Assembly (NCBI GenBank): GCA_003151665.1
Contig: PLYD01000264.1
Coordinates: forward strand, 1 to 6,918
Direction of reading: 5' to 3'
DNA length: 6,918 bases
Origin: Candidatus Dormiibacterota bacterium
GTDB lineage: Bacteria > Chloroflexota > Dormibacteria > Dormibacterales > Dormibacteraceae
Below the pieces are notes generated by a model, which was given only the letters and a program-made list of their open reading frames with translations, made no database searches and was not told the DNA's origin. This document shows, piece after piece, positions 1 through 5,972 of the stretch (within the stretch, counting starts at the first letter, position 1; every line of letters begins with the position of its first letter). The translations under genes were made by a program, and so were the position numbers.

Positions 1-144
1 CACGGCGGTGATCAGCCCGATCCATATCGCGATGATGAGGTAGTCAACGCCGAAGGCTGCGATCCGGCGCTTCGCCACTCGGACATGATCGCTGGAAAGA
101 GCGAGAGGCGGGTCATAGACACCACTCCGGGGCGGTGGCATCAT
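1..144 (-). CDS. RDD family membrane protein, N-terminal part (runs off left edge)
   Basis: The minus strand is open from ATG at 144-142 to the window edge, giving 48 residues. Residues 10-20 (YDPPLALSSDH) form a polar lead. They are followed by VAKRRIAAFGVDYLIIAIW, a hydrophobic segment with the Arg-Arg...Ala-Ala...Asp spacing (R26, R27, A29, A30, D34) typical of the first transmembrane helix of RDD proteins. RDD proteins are small integral membrane proteins of mostly unknown function, some linked to ion transport. Two adjacent ATGs (144 and 141) share the frame, and an in-frame GTG at 78 would also precede the helix. No clear Shine-Dalgarno supports any of these starts. The gene diverges from the Rieske gene with about 32 bp between starts, so the two probably share a compact regulatory region. 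The family call rests on one helix and is tentative. Confidence 0.5.
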   Translation of the reverse strand, partial: MMPPPRSGVYDPPLALSSDHVRVAKRRIAAFGVDYLIIAIWIGLITAV

Positions 145-164
145 CGCAACATGCCAATTCGTCC

Positions 165-170
165 AAGGAA
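165..170 (+). promoter_or_regulatory. Shine-Dalgarno site deciding the Rieske gene start
   Basis: AAGGAA lies 6 nt before ATG 177. The upstream in-frame GTG at 135 has no comparable site and would add 14 residues without family character, so 177 is preferred. Confidence 0.6.
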
Positions 171-176
171 ATCGGG

Positions 177-1136
177 ATGATCGATGATCCTGTCCTCATA
201 GAGGACTGGCATCCCGTAGCGTTTGTCGCACAGCTTGCAGACGGTGGCCCAATCGCGGCCCGGGTGCTCGGCGAGGACCTCGTCGTGTGGCGTTCAGGAG
301 GCGAGTTCTTCGCGTGGCGCGACCTGTGCGTGCATCGAGGCACTCGACTTTCGCTCGGCACCGTCGTCGACGGCACTCGCCTCGAGTGTCCTTATCACGG
401 TTGGACGTACGGGACGGACGGGCGGTGCGTGCTCATGCCTGCGCACCCGGATCAGGCTCCTCCGGAGAAGGCACGCGTGGCGACCTTTCGCGCCGCGGAA
501 GCCTATGGCGTCATATGGGTCAGCCTCGGTGGCGGCGCCGGCGGGATCCCGAAGTTCCAGCTGCTCGATGATCCGGCCTATCACGTGCTGATCGCGGGGC
601 CGTATCGCGTCAGAGCAAGCGGGCCGCGCATAGTCGAGAACTTTCTGGACATCGGCCACTTCCCTTTCGTTCATGAGGGGATCCTGGGAGACCGAGCGCG
701 GCCGGAGATCGAGGACTACCAGACCACCATCGGTGCTGAAGGCGTCGTATCGGAGGGTGTCAAAGTGTTTCAGCCCGACCCTTATGCGACCGGCCACGGC
801 TCGATCGTGACTTACACGTATCGGGTGCATCGGCCGCTGTCGGCGTCATTCATCAAGCATGGCGAGCACTCCTTCGGGATGCTGCTGTCTGTGACGCCGC
901 ACGATGCGGTCGACAGCACTGCCTGGATGTGGATGGCCATGAACTACGAGCCGCAGTCCCCAATGGTCGAGTTCCAGGACCGCATCTTCGCCCAGGATCG
1001 CCCGATCCTCGAGTCGCAGCGTCCCGAGATGTTGCCACTGGATCTACAGGCAGAACTGCATCTGCGCAGCGACCGGACCGCCATCGCCTATCGTCGATGG
1101 CTTCGCGAGCTTGGGGTGCGAACGGGCGCATCGTAG
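177..1136 (+). CDS. Rieske [2Fe-2S] non-heme iron oxygenase, alpha subunit (VanA-like)
   Basis: This 319-residue protein is predicted to be the terminal oxygenase of an aromatic-ring hydroxylating or O-demethylating system, taking electrons from a separate reductase in the cytoplasm. The N-terminal Rieske domain (about 8-115) has the complete cluster motif C51-x-H53-x17-C71-x2-H74 (CVHRG and CPYHGW). The catalytic domain carries E154-N155-x2-D158-x2-H161-x4-H166, the bridging Asp plus two His ligands of mononuclear iron. A third carboxylate ligand plausibly lies near FQDRIF (about 266-271). The C-terminal stretch with QDRPILESQRPE, then LHLRSDRTAIAYRRWL, resembles the vanillate O-demethylase/PAO-like group. 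The length is slightly short for that group but all key residues are present. No reductase or ferredoxin gene is adjacent, so the electron donor and substrate are unknown. Its 3' end is 3 bp from the convergent monooxygenase remnant. Confidence 0.93.
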   Translation: MIDDPVLIEDWHPVAFVAQLADGGPIAARVLGEDLVVWRSGGEFFAWRDLCVHRGTRLSLGTVVDGTRLECPYHGWTYGTDGRCVLMPAHPDQAPPEKARVATFRAAEAYGVIWVSLGGGAGGIPKFQLLDDPAYHVLIAGPYRVRASGPRIVENFLDIGHFPFVHEGILGDRARPEIEDYQTTIGAEGVVSEGVKVFQPDPYATGHGSIVTYTYRVHRPLSASFIKHGEHSFGMLLSVTPHDAVDSTAWMWMAMNYEPQSPMVEFQDRIFAQDRPILESQRPEMLPLDLQAELHLRSDRTAIAYRRWLRELGVRTGAS

Positions 1137-1139
1137 CGG

Positions 1140-1364
1140 TCAGGCTGCAGCGCTCGCCGACGCGGCCCTTTCAGCAAGGACGCGCCCAAGTCGGCGTGCG
1201 TCCATGGCGATCTCGCGAAGGTTGCCGCTGATCGGGTTGGAGTAGCCGATGAAGAACAGGCCGTCGGCGCTCGGGTGAAAAGCCGGCGCATTAAAGACGG
1301 GACGGCCGCCGGCGGTCAGCACCCCGAGGGCGGATGACCGTGGGTGACGAGCGTGTCTGAACAT
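1140..1364 (-). pseudogene. C-terminal remnant of a CzcO-like flavin-containing monooxygenase
   Basis: A 74-codon minus-strand reading frame contains, from about residue 13, a recognisable C-terminus of the CzcO/flavin-containing monooxygenase group: GRPVFNAP, FHPSADGLFFIGY, SNPISGNLREIA and DARRLGRVLA. In intact relatives of roughly 350-450 residues this is the last part of the NAD(P)/FAD two-dinucleotide-fold protein. The FAD GxGxxG and NADPH motifs are absent. Upstream of the ATG at 1364 the frame meets a TGA almost at once, and no other frame of 1365-1540 on this strand looks like the rest of the protein. The first ~12 residues look unrelated, placing the breakpoint near 1328-1364. The piece is therefore a truncated relic rather than a gene, although the ORF itself is open. 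It ends 3 bp from the Rieske stop codon, in convergent orientation. Confidence 0.7.
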
Positions 1365-1537
1365 CCCGACATCTCATGCCTGCAGGTCGGGCGAGAGGTT
1401 CGCTCGCCGCGCGTTTAGGCTACTCGCGGGACCCTACTAAGCTCGCCCGCAGGCGACTGCATCGCCCCGGTTTCCCACTCGCAAGTTCGCGGGGCAGCGC
1501 TCAGTGCCGGTTACCGTTGAGGCACGTGAGCTTCCAA
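1365..1537. other. Intergenic stretch without a gene, upstream of the glycosyltransferase
   Basis: With the remnant at 1140-1364, this completes a gap of about 400 bp (1137-1537) with no intact gene. The plus frame of the glycosyltransferase stays open back to 1376, but its translation here is Arg-rich and low-complexity with no family character. The only structure seen is a small inverted repeat, GGCGAG (1390-1395) with CTCGCC (1403-1408). No convincing -35/-10 pair was found, though a promoter for the downstream gene should lie here. Confidence 0.45.
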
Positions 1538-3052
1538 ATGAACGCCGTTACGGCCGAACCGCATCGTCGAAGGAACGTGGCGCTGATCCTTATTGGCATT
1601 GCTCTCGGCACGATGTTGATCCGCCTTCCGAGCCTGACCGAGCCCCGCTGGTACTTCGACGAGGGCGTATTCACGACTGTCGCATGGGCCGCATCGAAGG
1701 GCCTCCCGCTTTATGCCCGTGCCTACGATCTCCAGCCCCCGGGCATCTATTGGCTTTACGAAGGGATGATCGCGCTCGGCGCGCGTGAGCACCACTTTGT
1801 CACCCAGATTGTGGGTGTCCTGTTCGTCGTCGCGACTGCTGTGCTGACATTCGTCATCAGCATGCGGTTCATGCCGTTGCGGCCCGCGGCGCTGGCGGGT
1901 GCGTTGACCGGATTCGTCCTCTCCATCCCGACGTTGGACGGCGACCTTCTCAATGTCGAGATCGCCGCCCTCCCCTTTTTCCTGGCCAGCCTTCGCCTTG
2001 CGTTCAGCCGCCGCTGGCCGCTGATCTTCGCCGCCGGCGCGCTGGTTGGCGTGGCGGTCGTGATGCGCCCCTCGTTCGCAGTCGACAGCATTGCGTTGCT
2101 AATCCCCCTGTTGAGCAACGGCAGGAAGGTCGTGCGGCTCGTGGTGGCAGGGGCGGGAGCCGCAGCGACGCTTATAGCCGCCTTGATTGCGCTCTGGGTC
2201 GAAGGTTCGCTTCCGGCTTACATCAATACCGTTCTGCCGTCCGACCACACGTACGCATTGAGTGGCAACGGCGGCACGTTCTGGCCAATGTTTCTTCGGC
2301 TGGCAGTGCTGGGCGTGATCGGCGCGATCTGCCTCATACGGGCGAAGTCGGAGCGGGGTCGCCTGCTTGCCGTTTGGTTGCCCGCGAGCCTGGCCGGGTC
2401 CAGCCTGACCCCGCTCGAATACACGCACTTCTTTCACGAGGCGGCCCCGGTGCTCGCTTTCGCCATCGCCCTTCGGGTAGCTGGATTTCGCTGGCGATGG
2501 CACATCGCTCCACAGGCGGCCCTTGCGCTGGTGATCTTCGCGGAGGCCGTCCTGATCCTTCCCTCTCAGCAAACGGCGGTCATGGAGTCGCGGACTCCGC
2601 AGGTACCTCTCCGCCACAACTTCGCCTACTGGGATCTACCGGCCTACTACGGCAATTGGTTCGCCTTCGTTTCGGGTGCGAGGACCAAAAGCCAATATGA
2701 ACAATGGTTTAACGAAGTGGGCCAGCAGGACGCGGAGACCGTGTTGCTGCAGCACCTGGCAACGTCGAGCAGCGATCGCCTGCTGGTGCTCGGCGGCCGG
2801 CCGTGGCTCTATGTCGAGAGCGGTCTGCTGCCTGCGACGCGTTACATAACTGTCTGCGACTCGTCCTGCATAGTGCCCTCGGAAGTCGAAGACGTAAGCC
2901 AGAGCCTCAGGGGTGCCTGCGCGGACGTGGTGGTCGCTGTGAGTCAGTTGCCCTTCTGGCAGAACGACCTCGATGCAGGGGGCTACGTCGCGGTCGATGG
3001 CGCGCCGTGGCCAACCTTCCGGTCAACGCATCCGCCGGGTCAATGCGCCTGA
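1538..3052 (+). CDS. Polytopic GT-C glycosyltransferase, PMT/ArnT (GT39/GT83)-like
   Basis: This is a 504-residue integral membrane protein with about ten hydrophobic helices (roughly 14-29, 88-109, 117-133, 138-156, 162-176, 180-193, 198-221, 250-267, 276-312 and 323-341), then a soluble C-terminal domain (about 343-504). The first outer loop carries WYFDEG with D41-E42, the acidic pair of GT-C enzymes, followed by KGLPLYARAYDLQPPGIYWL, a conserved loop of PMT/ArnT-type transferases. Family members transfer a sugar from a polyprenyl-phosphate donor to a protein or lipid on the outer face of the membrane. The C-terminal domain contains GGRPWLYVESGLLPATRY, common in this group, and four Cys (440, 444, 461, 503) that could form extracytoplasmic disulfides. 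The start is uncertain: ATG 1538 directly precedes the charged cap and first helix, and in-frame GTG 1526 and TTG 1517 are alternatives. None has a strong Shine-Dalgarno. Donor and acceptor cannot be named. Confidence 0.85.
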   Translation: MNAVTAEPHRRRNVALILIGIALGTMLIRLPSLTEPRWYFDEGVFTTVAWAASKGLPLYARAYDLQPPGIYWLYEGMIALGAREHHFVTQIVGVLFVVATAVLTFVISMRFMPLRPAALAGALTGFVLSIPTLDGDLLNVEIAALPFFLASLRLAFSRRWPLIFAAGALVGVAVVMRPSFAVDSIALLIPLLSNGRKVVRLVVAGAGAAATLIAALIALWVEGSLPAYINTVLPSDHTYALSGNGGTFWPMFLRLAVLGVIGAICLIRAKSERGRLLAVWLPASLAGSSLTPLEYTHFFHEAAPVLAFAIALRVAGFRWRWHIAPQAALALVIFAEAVLILPSQQTAVMESRTPQVPLRHNFAYWDLPAYYGNWFAFVSGARTKSQYEQWFNEVGQQDAETVLLQHLATSSSDRLLVLGGRPWLYVESGLLPATRYITVCDSSCIVPSEVEDVSQSLRGACADVVVAVSQLPFWQNDLDAGGYVAVDGAPWPTFRSTHPPGQCA

Positions 3053-3087
3053 AGGAAGGGAGGTGCTTACTTCGTAACTCACGCCTG

Positions 3088-3125
3088 TAGTGCTTTACGG
3101 GCCGATTGCTACGCCCCAAGCACTA
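3088..3125 (+). promoter_or_regulatory. Hairpin upstream of the secreted-protein gene
   Basis: TAGTGCTT (3088-3095) pairs perfectly with AAGCACTA (3118-3125). An inner GGGC (3099-3102) can pair with GCCC (3113-3116) around a 10-nt loop. The structure ends 2 nt before the AGGAGG ribosome site. It could attenuate read-through from the glycosyltransferase, influence translation of the secreted protein, or stabilise a processed mRNA. There is no U-tract, so it is not a classic terminator. Confidence 0.45.
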
Positions 3126-3127
3126 AT

Positions 3128-3133
3128 AGGAGG
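3128..3133 (+). promoter_or_regulatory. Consensus Shine-Dalgarno AGGAGG for a GTG start
   Basis: AGGAGG, continuing to AGGAGGAGA, sits 7 nt before GTG 3141. It is the strongest ribosome site in the window and fixes the start, excluding the longer frame open from 3090. It suggests high expression of the small secreted protein. Confidence 0.85.
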
Positions 3134-3140
3134 AGATCTC

Positions 3141-3413
3141 GTGCGACGAATCACCGCCATCGTCCTCGCGCTGGGAGCGCTGACAGCTTTCTCGCTTCCT
3201 GTGTACGCCGACTCGACCGGTACTCCGGGTCAGCCCAGCCAGAGCTGCCAATCGTTCTTCGGCGCCTCGGGTCCGTTCACGCCGAACGGCTTCAACACGG
3301 CCGGCTTCAACCACACGACCACCGTGTACGCCGGCGCTCAGCCACAGAACTCGAACAACCCCAAGTCGGTGTCGCAGTACGACGTCGCTTGCTTCCAGGC
3401 AGCCTCCCACTGA
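3141..3413 (+). CDS. Small secreted two-cysteine protein of unknown function
   Basis: This is a 90-residue product starting at GTG behind an ideal ribosome site. Residues 1-23 form a signal peptide: MRRI, a hydrophobic core of about 13 residues, then SLPVYA with cleavage predicted after A23. The mature chain of about 67 residues is rich in Ser, Thr, Asn, Gln and Gly. It contains PGQPSQSCQSFFG (C36), a GFNTAGFNHT near-repeat, YAGAQPQNSNNPKSV, and the terminal SQYDVACFQ motif (C84). One disulfide C36-C84 is likely. I recall a loose family of short exported actinobacterial-type proteins with a similar NP-S-VSQYDVACF end, sometimes mislabelled adenylate cyclase, but that cannot be verified here and no catalytic domain is visible. 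It follows the glycosyltransferase by 88 bp on the same strand. Ser/Thr richness makes it a conceivable glycosylation substrate, which is inference only. Confidence 0.82.
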   Translation: MRRITAIVLALGALTAFSLPVYADSTGTPGQPSQSCQSFFGASGPFTPNGFNTAGFNHTTTVYAGAQPQNSNNPKSVSQYDVACFQAASH

Positions 3414-3417
3414 TCAA

Positions 3418-3446
3418 GAGAGGGCGTCCCGCCGGCCGCCCCTCTC
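3418..3446. terminator. Hairpin terminator candidate after the secreted-protein gene
   Basis: GAGAGGGCG (3418-3426) pairs with CGCCCCTCTC (3437-3446), with one bulged C and a 10-nt loop, 4 nt after the stop codon. No T-run follows in either direction, so it is a GC-stem-only terminator or mRNA 3'-end stabiliser. It may also serve the convergent minus-strand remnant. Confidence 0.5.
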
Positions 3447-3467
3447 ATTGCGGCTCGGCAGCCGCGC

Positions 3468-3972
3468 TCACGCACTGATCGGAATGCTGCTCTTTAGCCG
3501 CACGATCTCCGCCACTTGTGTATCGCCAACTTGAGCGTTGGCCGCGACCCTGGCTGAGTCGAAGCCCATGTCCGTGGTGTCCATCAACACGGCGGCCTGG
3601 AGGAGGGCGGCGATGTCGGGCCTGAACGGGCGTAACGCGAATGCACCCACGCGCAGGGCCGCCACCGGGATGTGACGGGCCGTCGCCTGCCGGCCATTGC
3701 TCTCGGCGATGATCTCGACCAACCGATTCACGCTTAGGTTTTGCGGCCCGCCGACGTCCAGGGTTCTGCCCCGCAATGACCGATTGACGACGGCTTGCTC
3801 GGAGAGCCGCAGTCGACTCGAGAGGCTGTGATTGACCTGGATGGCAATCGCAGGCATCGACGTGGTCGTCGTCAGCGACAGGCGTGAACAGCTCCAGCTC
3901 GCCATCGGACGACACCATCGCGTATAGCGCCAGCGCCAATTCGCCGGCGCCTCCGATCTGAGTTTTATCCAT
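3468..3972 (-). pseudogene. Truncated, frameshifted SDR/NmrA-like NAD(P)-binding protein
   Basis: Two overlapping minus-strand frames together read as the C-terminal part of an atypical short-chain dehydrogenase (NmrA/NDUFA9-like). Frame one, from ATG 3972, gives ELALALYAMVSSDGELELF, then TPVADDDHVDA, ending sensibly near 3853. Frame two continues from about 3851 with AIAIQVNHSL, GRTLDVGGPQNLSVNRLVEI, PVAALRVGAFALRPFRPDI and LLQAAVLMDTTDMGFDS, ending at TGA 3468. Removing a single base near 3850-3855 joins them as ...VDA-AIAI.... The N-terminal Rossmann half with its glycine-rich NAD(P) motif is missing. The frame-one ATG directly abuts the Fic stop (TGAATG), so the 5' half was lost at that junction. 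The two lesions together argue for a decayed gene. A sequencing error could explain the frameshift but not the missing N-terminus. Confidence 0.68.
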
Positions 3973-5070
3973 TCAGGCTAAGCGAGACGATGACCATCGC
4001 TCCTGCAATTTTCTGCTCGTGACGTATCGGAGCGAACGGCCGCCGCCCTCCTGGTCGAGCCATCCGTCATGGCGAAGGCGTTGCAGGTCCTGGGTCGCCG
4101 TCGGGCTCGCGATGTTTGCCTCGCGTCGGTGGTCGGCGTTGGTTATCGGCAACCCGAGCAGCGCCTGGTCCAGGGCGCCGACCAATCGCTCCGGATAACC
4201 CTGGTCGCGCGCCAGGTGCTCGCAGAAATCGTGCCGCGCACGCGCGATCTCCAGCCAGCGACGCCGCTCCATCGCCTCGAAGACATGCGCCTCGATGCAG
4301 AACTCGACCCACGCCGAAGCGTCACGTTCAGGATCGAATGAAGGGCCCTGAACCTCCTCCAGCACCGTGTAGTACTCGCGCGTATGCCGCCCGAGGTACG
4401 GCTCGATCGATACCAGCTCGGGGCGGAGCAAACCCTCCTTCGCCAGCACCAACGATTGGACGATGCGCGCCAGCCTTCCATTGCCATCGCGAAACGGGTG
4501 GATGGACACGAGGTTCAGGTGGGCCATCGCGGCGCGGACGACAGGGTGCCGAGCGAGGTCGCCCTTGTCGAGCCATGTAGCCACCTCGCCGACCAGTGCG
4601 GGAACGTCGCTCGAGTTCGGTGGACGGTAGGGATCCCGTCCCAATCCACGAGTGACTATCACGCTGCCATCGCGCAAGCGGCCCGGGCCGGCTTGGGGCT
4701 GGGGGTGGCAAACCAGGAAGTGCAGGTCGAGCATGGTCTGCGTCGACCACTGAAAGCGCGTGTCGTCCGCCAGGACGGCGACCTTGTCCATAGCCTGGGC
4801 GTAGGCGGCGATGATTCGCTGGGTCTCGTCGGAGGCGCCGGCAGGATGGCGCCCGGCAAGGATCTCGACTGTGTCCTCGAGGCTCGCGCCGTAACCCTCA
4901 ATCGAGGTCGAGCCGACAGTCGCTTCCGCTGCGGCCAGCCGGCGTAGCGCGCCAGTCCAGGGCTGCGCCGAGTCGCCCAGGTCATGGGCCAGATAGCGAC
5001 GCAGCTCATCGAGCTCCTCCAGGCGCCGAAGGATCGCGGGGGACTTGGGAGGGGTGGCGAAGAGGGACAT
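3973..5070 (-). CDS. Class II Fic domain protein (AMP-transferase fold) with C-terminal winged helix
   Basis: This is a 365-residue protein. The Fic core has the full catalytic motif H191-PFRDGNGRLA-R202. H191 is the base and D195 and the GNGR loop bind metal and nucleotide, so it should transfer AMP, or occasionally another nucleotide phosphate, to a protein hydroxyl. The flap is visible as GRLRDGSVIV (about 130-139). An N-terminal helix carries the autoinhibitory (S/T)xxxE(G/N) motif as S54-TSI-E58-G59, defining an intramolecularly inhibited class II Fic and explaining why no separate antitoxin gene is adjacent. Residues about 300-352, including IASPTATQDLQRLRHDGWL and a basic wing GGGRSLRYV, look like a winged-helix domain, common in this Fic architecture. 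ATG 5070 has no Shine-Dalgarno, but a TATACT -10 ends 7 nt upstream, implying a leaderless mRNA. Its target protein cannot be predicted. Confidence 0.93.
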   Translation of the reverse strand: MSLFATPPKSPAILRRLEELDELRRYLAHDLGDSAQPWTGALRRLAAAEATVGSTSIEGYGASLEDTVEILAGRHPAGASDETQRIIAAYAQAMDKVAVLADDTRFQWSTQTMLDLHFLVCHPQPQAGPGRLRDGSVIVTRGLGRDPYRPPNSSDVPALVGEVATWLDKGDLARHPVVRAAMAHLNLVSIHPFRDGNGRLARIVQSLVLAKEGLLRPELVSIEPYLGRHTREYYTVLEEVQGPSFDPERDASAWVEFCIEAHVFEAMERRRWLEIARARHDFCEHLARDQGYPERLVGALDQALLGLPITNADHRREANIASPTATQDLQRLRHDGWLDQEGGGRSLRYVTSRKLQERWSSSRLA

Positions 5071-5077
5071 GGCCAGC

Positions 5078-5083
5078 AGTATA
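5078..5083 (-). promoter_or_regulatory. -10 element (TATACT) of a leaderless Fic promoter
   Basis: TATACT, one mismatch from TATAAT, ends 7 nt before the Fic ATG, so transcription should begin at or next to the A of ATG. No good -35 is seen at 16-18 nt spacing, so activator help or an extended contact may be needed. The element overlaps the left arm of the inverted repeat. Confidence 0.55.
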
Positions 5084-5109
5084 GGGTAATAAACGATTAT
5101 TCACCTATA
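5080..5109. promoter_or_regulatory. Candidate operator: 13-bp-armed inverted repeat at the Fic promoter
   Basis: TATAGGGTAATAA (5080-5092) and TTATTCACCTATA (5097-5109) are inverted copies matching at 11 of 13 positions (GT versus TG in the middle), separated by ACGA. It is an AT-rich island in GC-rich DNA, overlaps the -10 and covers the expected -35 position. A bound dimer would block RNA polymerase. The Fic protein's own winged helix is the obvious candidate ligand, giving autoregulation; this is inference. Confidence 0.6.
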
Positions 5110-5137
5110 TGCCCGCCGCACTCCGAGGTGAACGGGG

Positions 5138-5166
5138 GAGAGGCCGAGCATCCGGCCCGGCCTCTC
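5138..5166 (-). terminator. Hairpin terminator after the ArsR-SRPBCC gene
   Basis: GAGAGGCCG (5138-5146) and CGGCCTCTC (5158-5166) form a perfect 9-bp stem with an 11-nt loop, 20 bp beyond the ArsR-SRPBCC stop and before the Fic promoter. There is no T-run. It would insulate Fic from read-through. The stem resembles that at 3418-3446 (GAGAGG...CCTCTC). Confidence 0.55.
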
Positions 5167-5186
5167 GTCAAATGCGTGGGGCGACC

Positions 5187-5972
5187 TTAGGCGCCCCTCT
5201 TGCCTGCCGCCGGCGCCGGGTTGGCGTACATCTGCGAGCCTGGCGTGGTCAGCAGCTCGCCGGTCTCGAGCAGGGTCTTCAGGCCGGACAGGATCATCGG
5301 CCAGCCACCGTAGAGCTGGTTATTGGCTCCCTCGCGGAGCTGGTCGTGCGTAACTTTCAGGTAGCAGGAGTCGCCGACGGGGTGAATCTCCCAGGTGACC
5401 CGCGACGTTCCTTCTGCCTTGACGTCGTCGCCCCACAGCGCCCTCATGCTCTGGACCAGCCGGCGTGGTGGGTCGACCTCGAGGTTCTCACCCTCGCCCA
5501 GCAGGTCTGGGCCATTCTGATGGCGCTGCTCGTAGCGCGAGCCAGGCTTGAAGTCGGACTTGATCCCGACCCCGAAGTGGTACTGGCTTCGCATCACGGG
5601 ATCCGTGATCGCCTGCCATAGACGTTCCGGCGTGGTCTTGATGTAGATCTCGAAAACCTTTTCCATGCTTGCCTCCAATGTGGTCTTCAGGTCGCTCAAC
5701 GACGCGACCCAGGGCTCGGCGTACTTGCTCACCCACCGGTCGTGGACGAGCCGGATGGGGACCGGGTTCAGGAAATGGAGCTTTTCGCGTCCCCGTCGCT
5801 TGGTGACGACGAGTCCCGCATCCTCCAGCAGCTTGAGGTGCTTCATCACGCCGAAGCGCGTCATCGAAAACCGCGCCCCAAGCGCGCTCAAAGTCTGCCC
5901 GTCCTGGCGGAAAAGCTCATCGAGGAGGGCCCTCCTCGTCGGATCCGCCATCGCCCTGAACACCTCGTCCAT
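5187..5972 (-). CDS. ArsR-family HTH regulator fused to an SRPBCC (AHSA1-like) domain
   Basis: This is a 261-residue protein. Residues 1-100 are an ArsR/SmtB-type winged helix: EVFRAMADPTRRALLDEL is the usual first helix, TLSALGARFSMTRFGVMKHL contains the HTH with the recognition helix about 38-49, and LEDAGLVVTKRRGREKLHFL is the wing. No Cys is present in this part, so metal sensing of the ArsR kind is unlikely. From about 103 (MEKVFEIYIKTTPERLWQAI) to about 240 an SRPBCC/AHSA1 domain follows, a fold with a deep hydrophobic ligand pocket, so the protein probably senses a small organic ligand and releases DNA. This fusion is a known arrangement. ATG 5972 is chosen over the frame opening at 6002: it starts directly at the HTH, and the longer start would lie inside the operator. 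A promoter with a palindromic spacer ends 7 nt upstream, predicting leaderless, autorepressed expression. It diverges from the ABC ATPase gene. Confidence 0.9.
   Translation of the reverse strand: MDEVFRAMADPTRRALLDELFRQDGQTLSALGARFSMTRFGVMKHLKLLEDAGLVVTKRRGREKLHFLNPVPIRLVHDRWVSKYAEPWVASLSDLKTTLEASMEKVFEIYIKTTPERLWQAITDPVMRSQYHFGVGIKSDFKPGSRYEQRHQNGPDLLGEGENLEVDPPRRLVQSMRALWGDDVKAEGTSRVTWEIHPVGDSCYLKVTHDQLREGANNQLYGGWPMILSGLKTLLETGELLTTPGSQMYANPAPAAGKRGA

Noticed and set aside
294..830. Open minus-strand frame of 178 codons
   Set aside because: It lies wholly inside the Rieske gene opposite its cluster and iron-ligand motifs. This is a high-GC antisense shadow.
1376..1537. N-terminal extension of the glycosyltransferase from ATG 1376
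   Set aside because: The extra 54 residues are Arg-rich and lack family character. ATG 1538 immediately precedes the usual charged cap and first transmembrane helix.
2099..2617. Open minus-strand frame of 172 codons
   Set aside because: It is antisense to the membrane helices of the glycosyltransferase, and its composition is charged and repetitive, with no recognisable domain.
4384..4947. Open plus-strand frame of 187 codons
   Set aside because: It is antisense to the Fic catalytic core, whose HPFRDGNGRLAR motif settles the true strand.
3973..5070. Fic/antitoxin two-gene toxin module
   Set aside because: The inhibitory S54xxxE58G59 helix is within the same protein, and the adjacent minus-strand fragment is an SDR relic, not an antitoxin.
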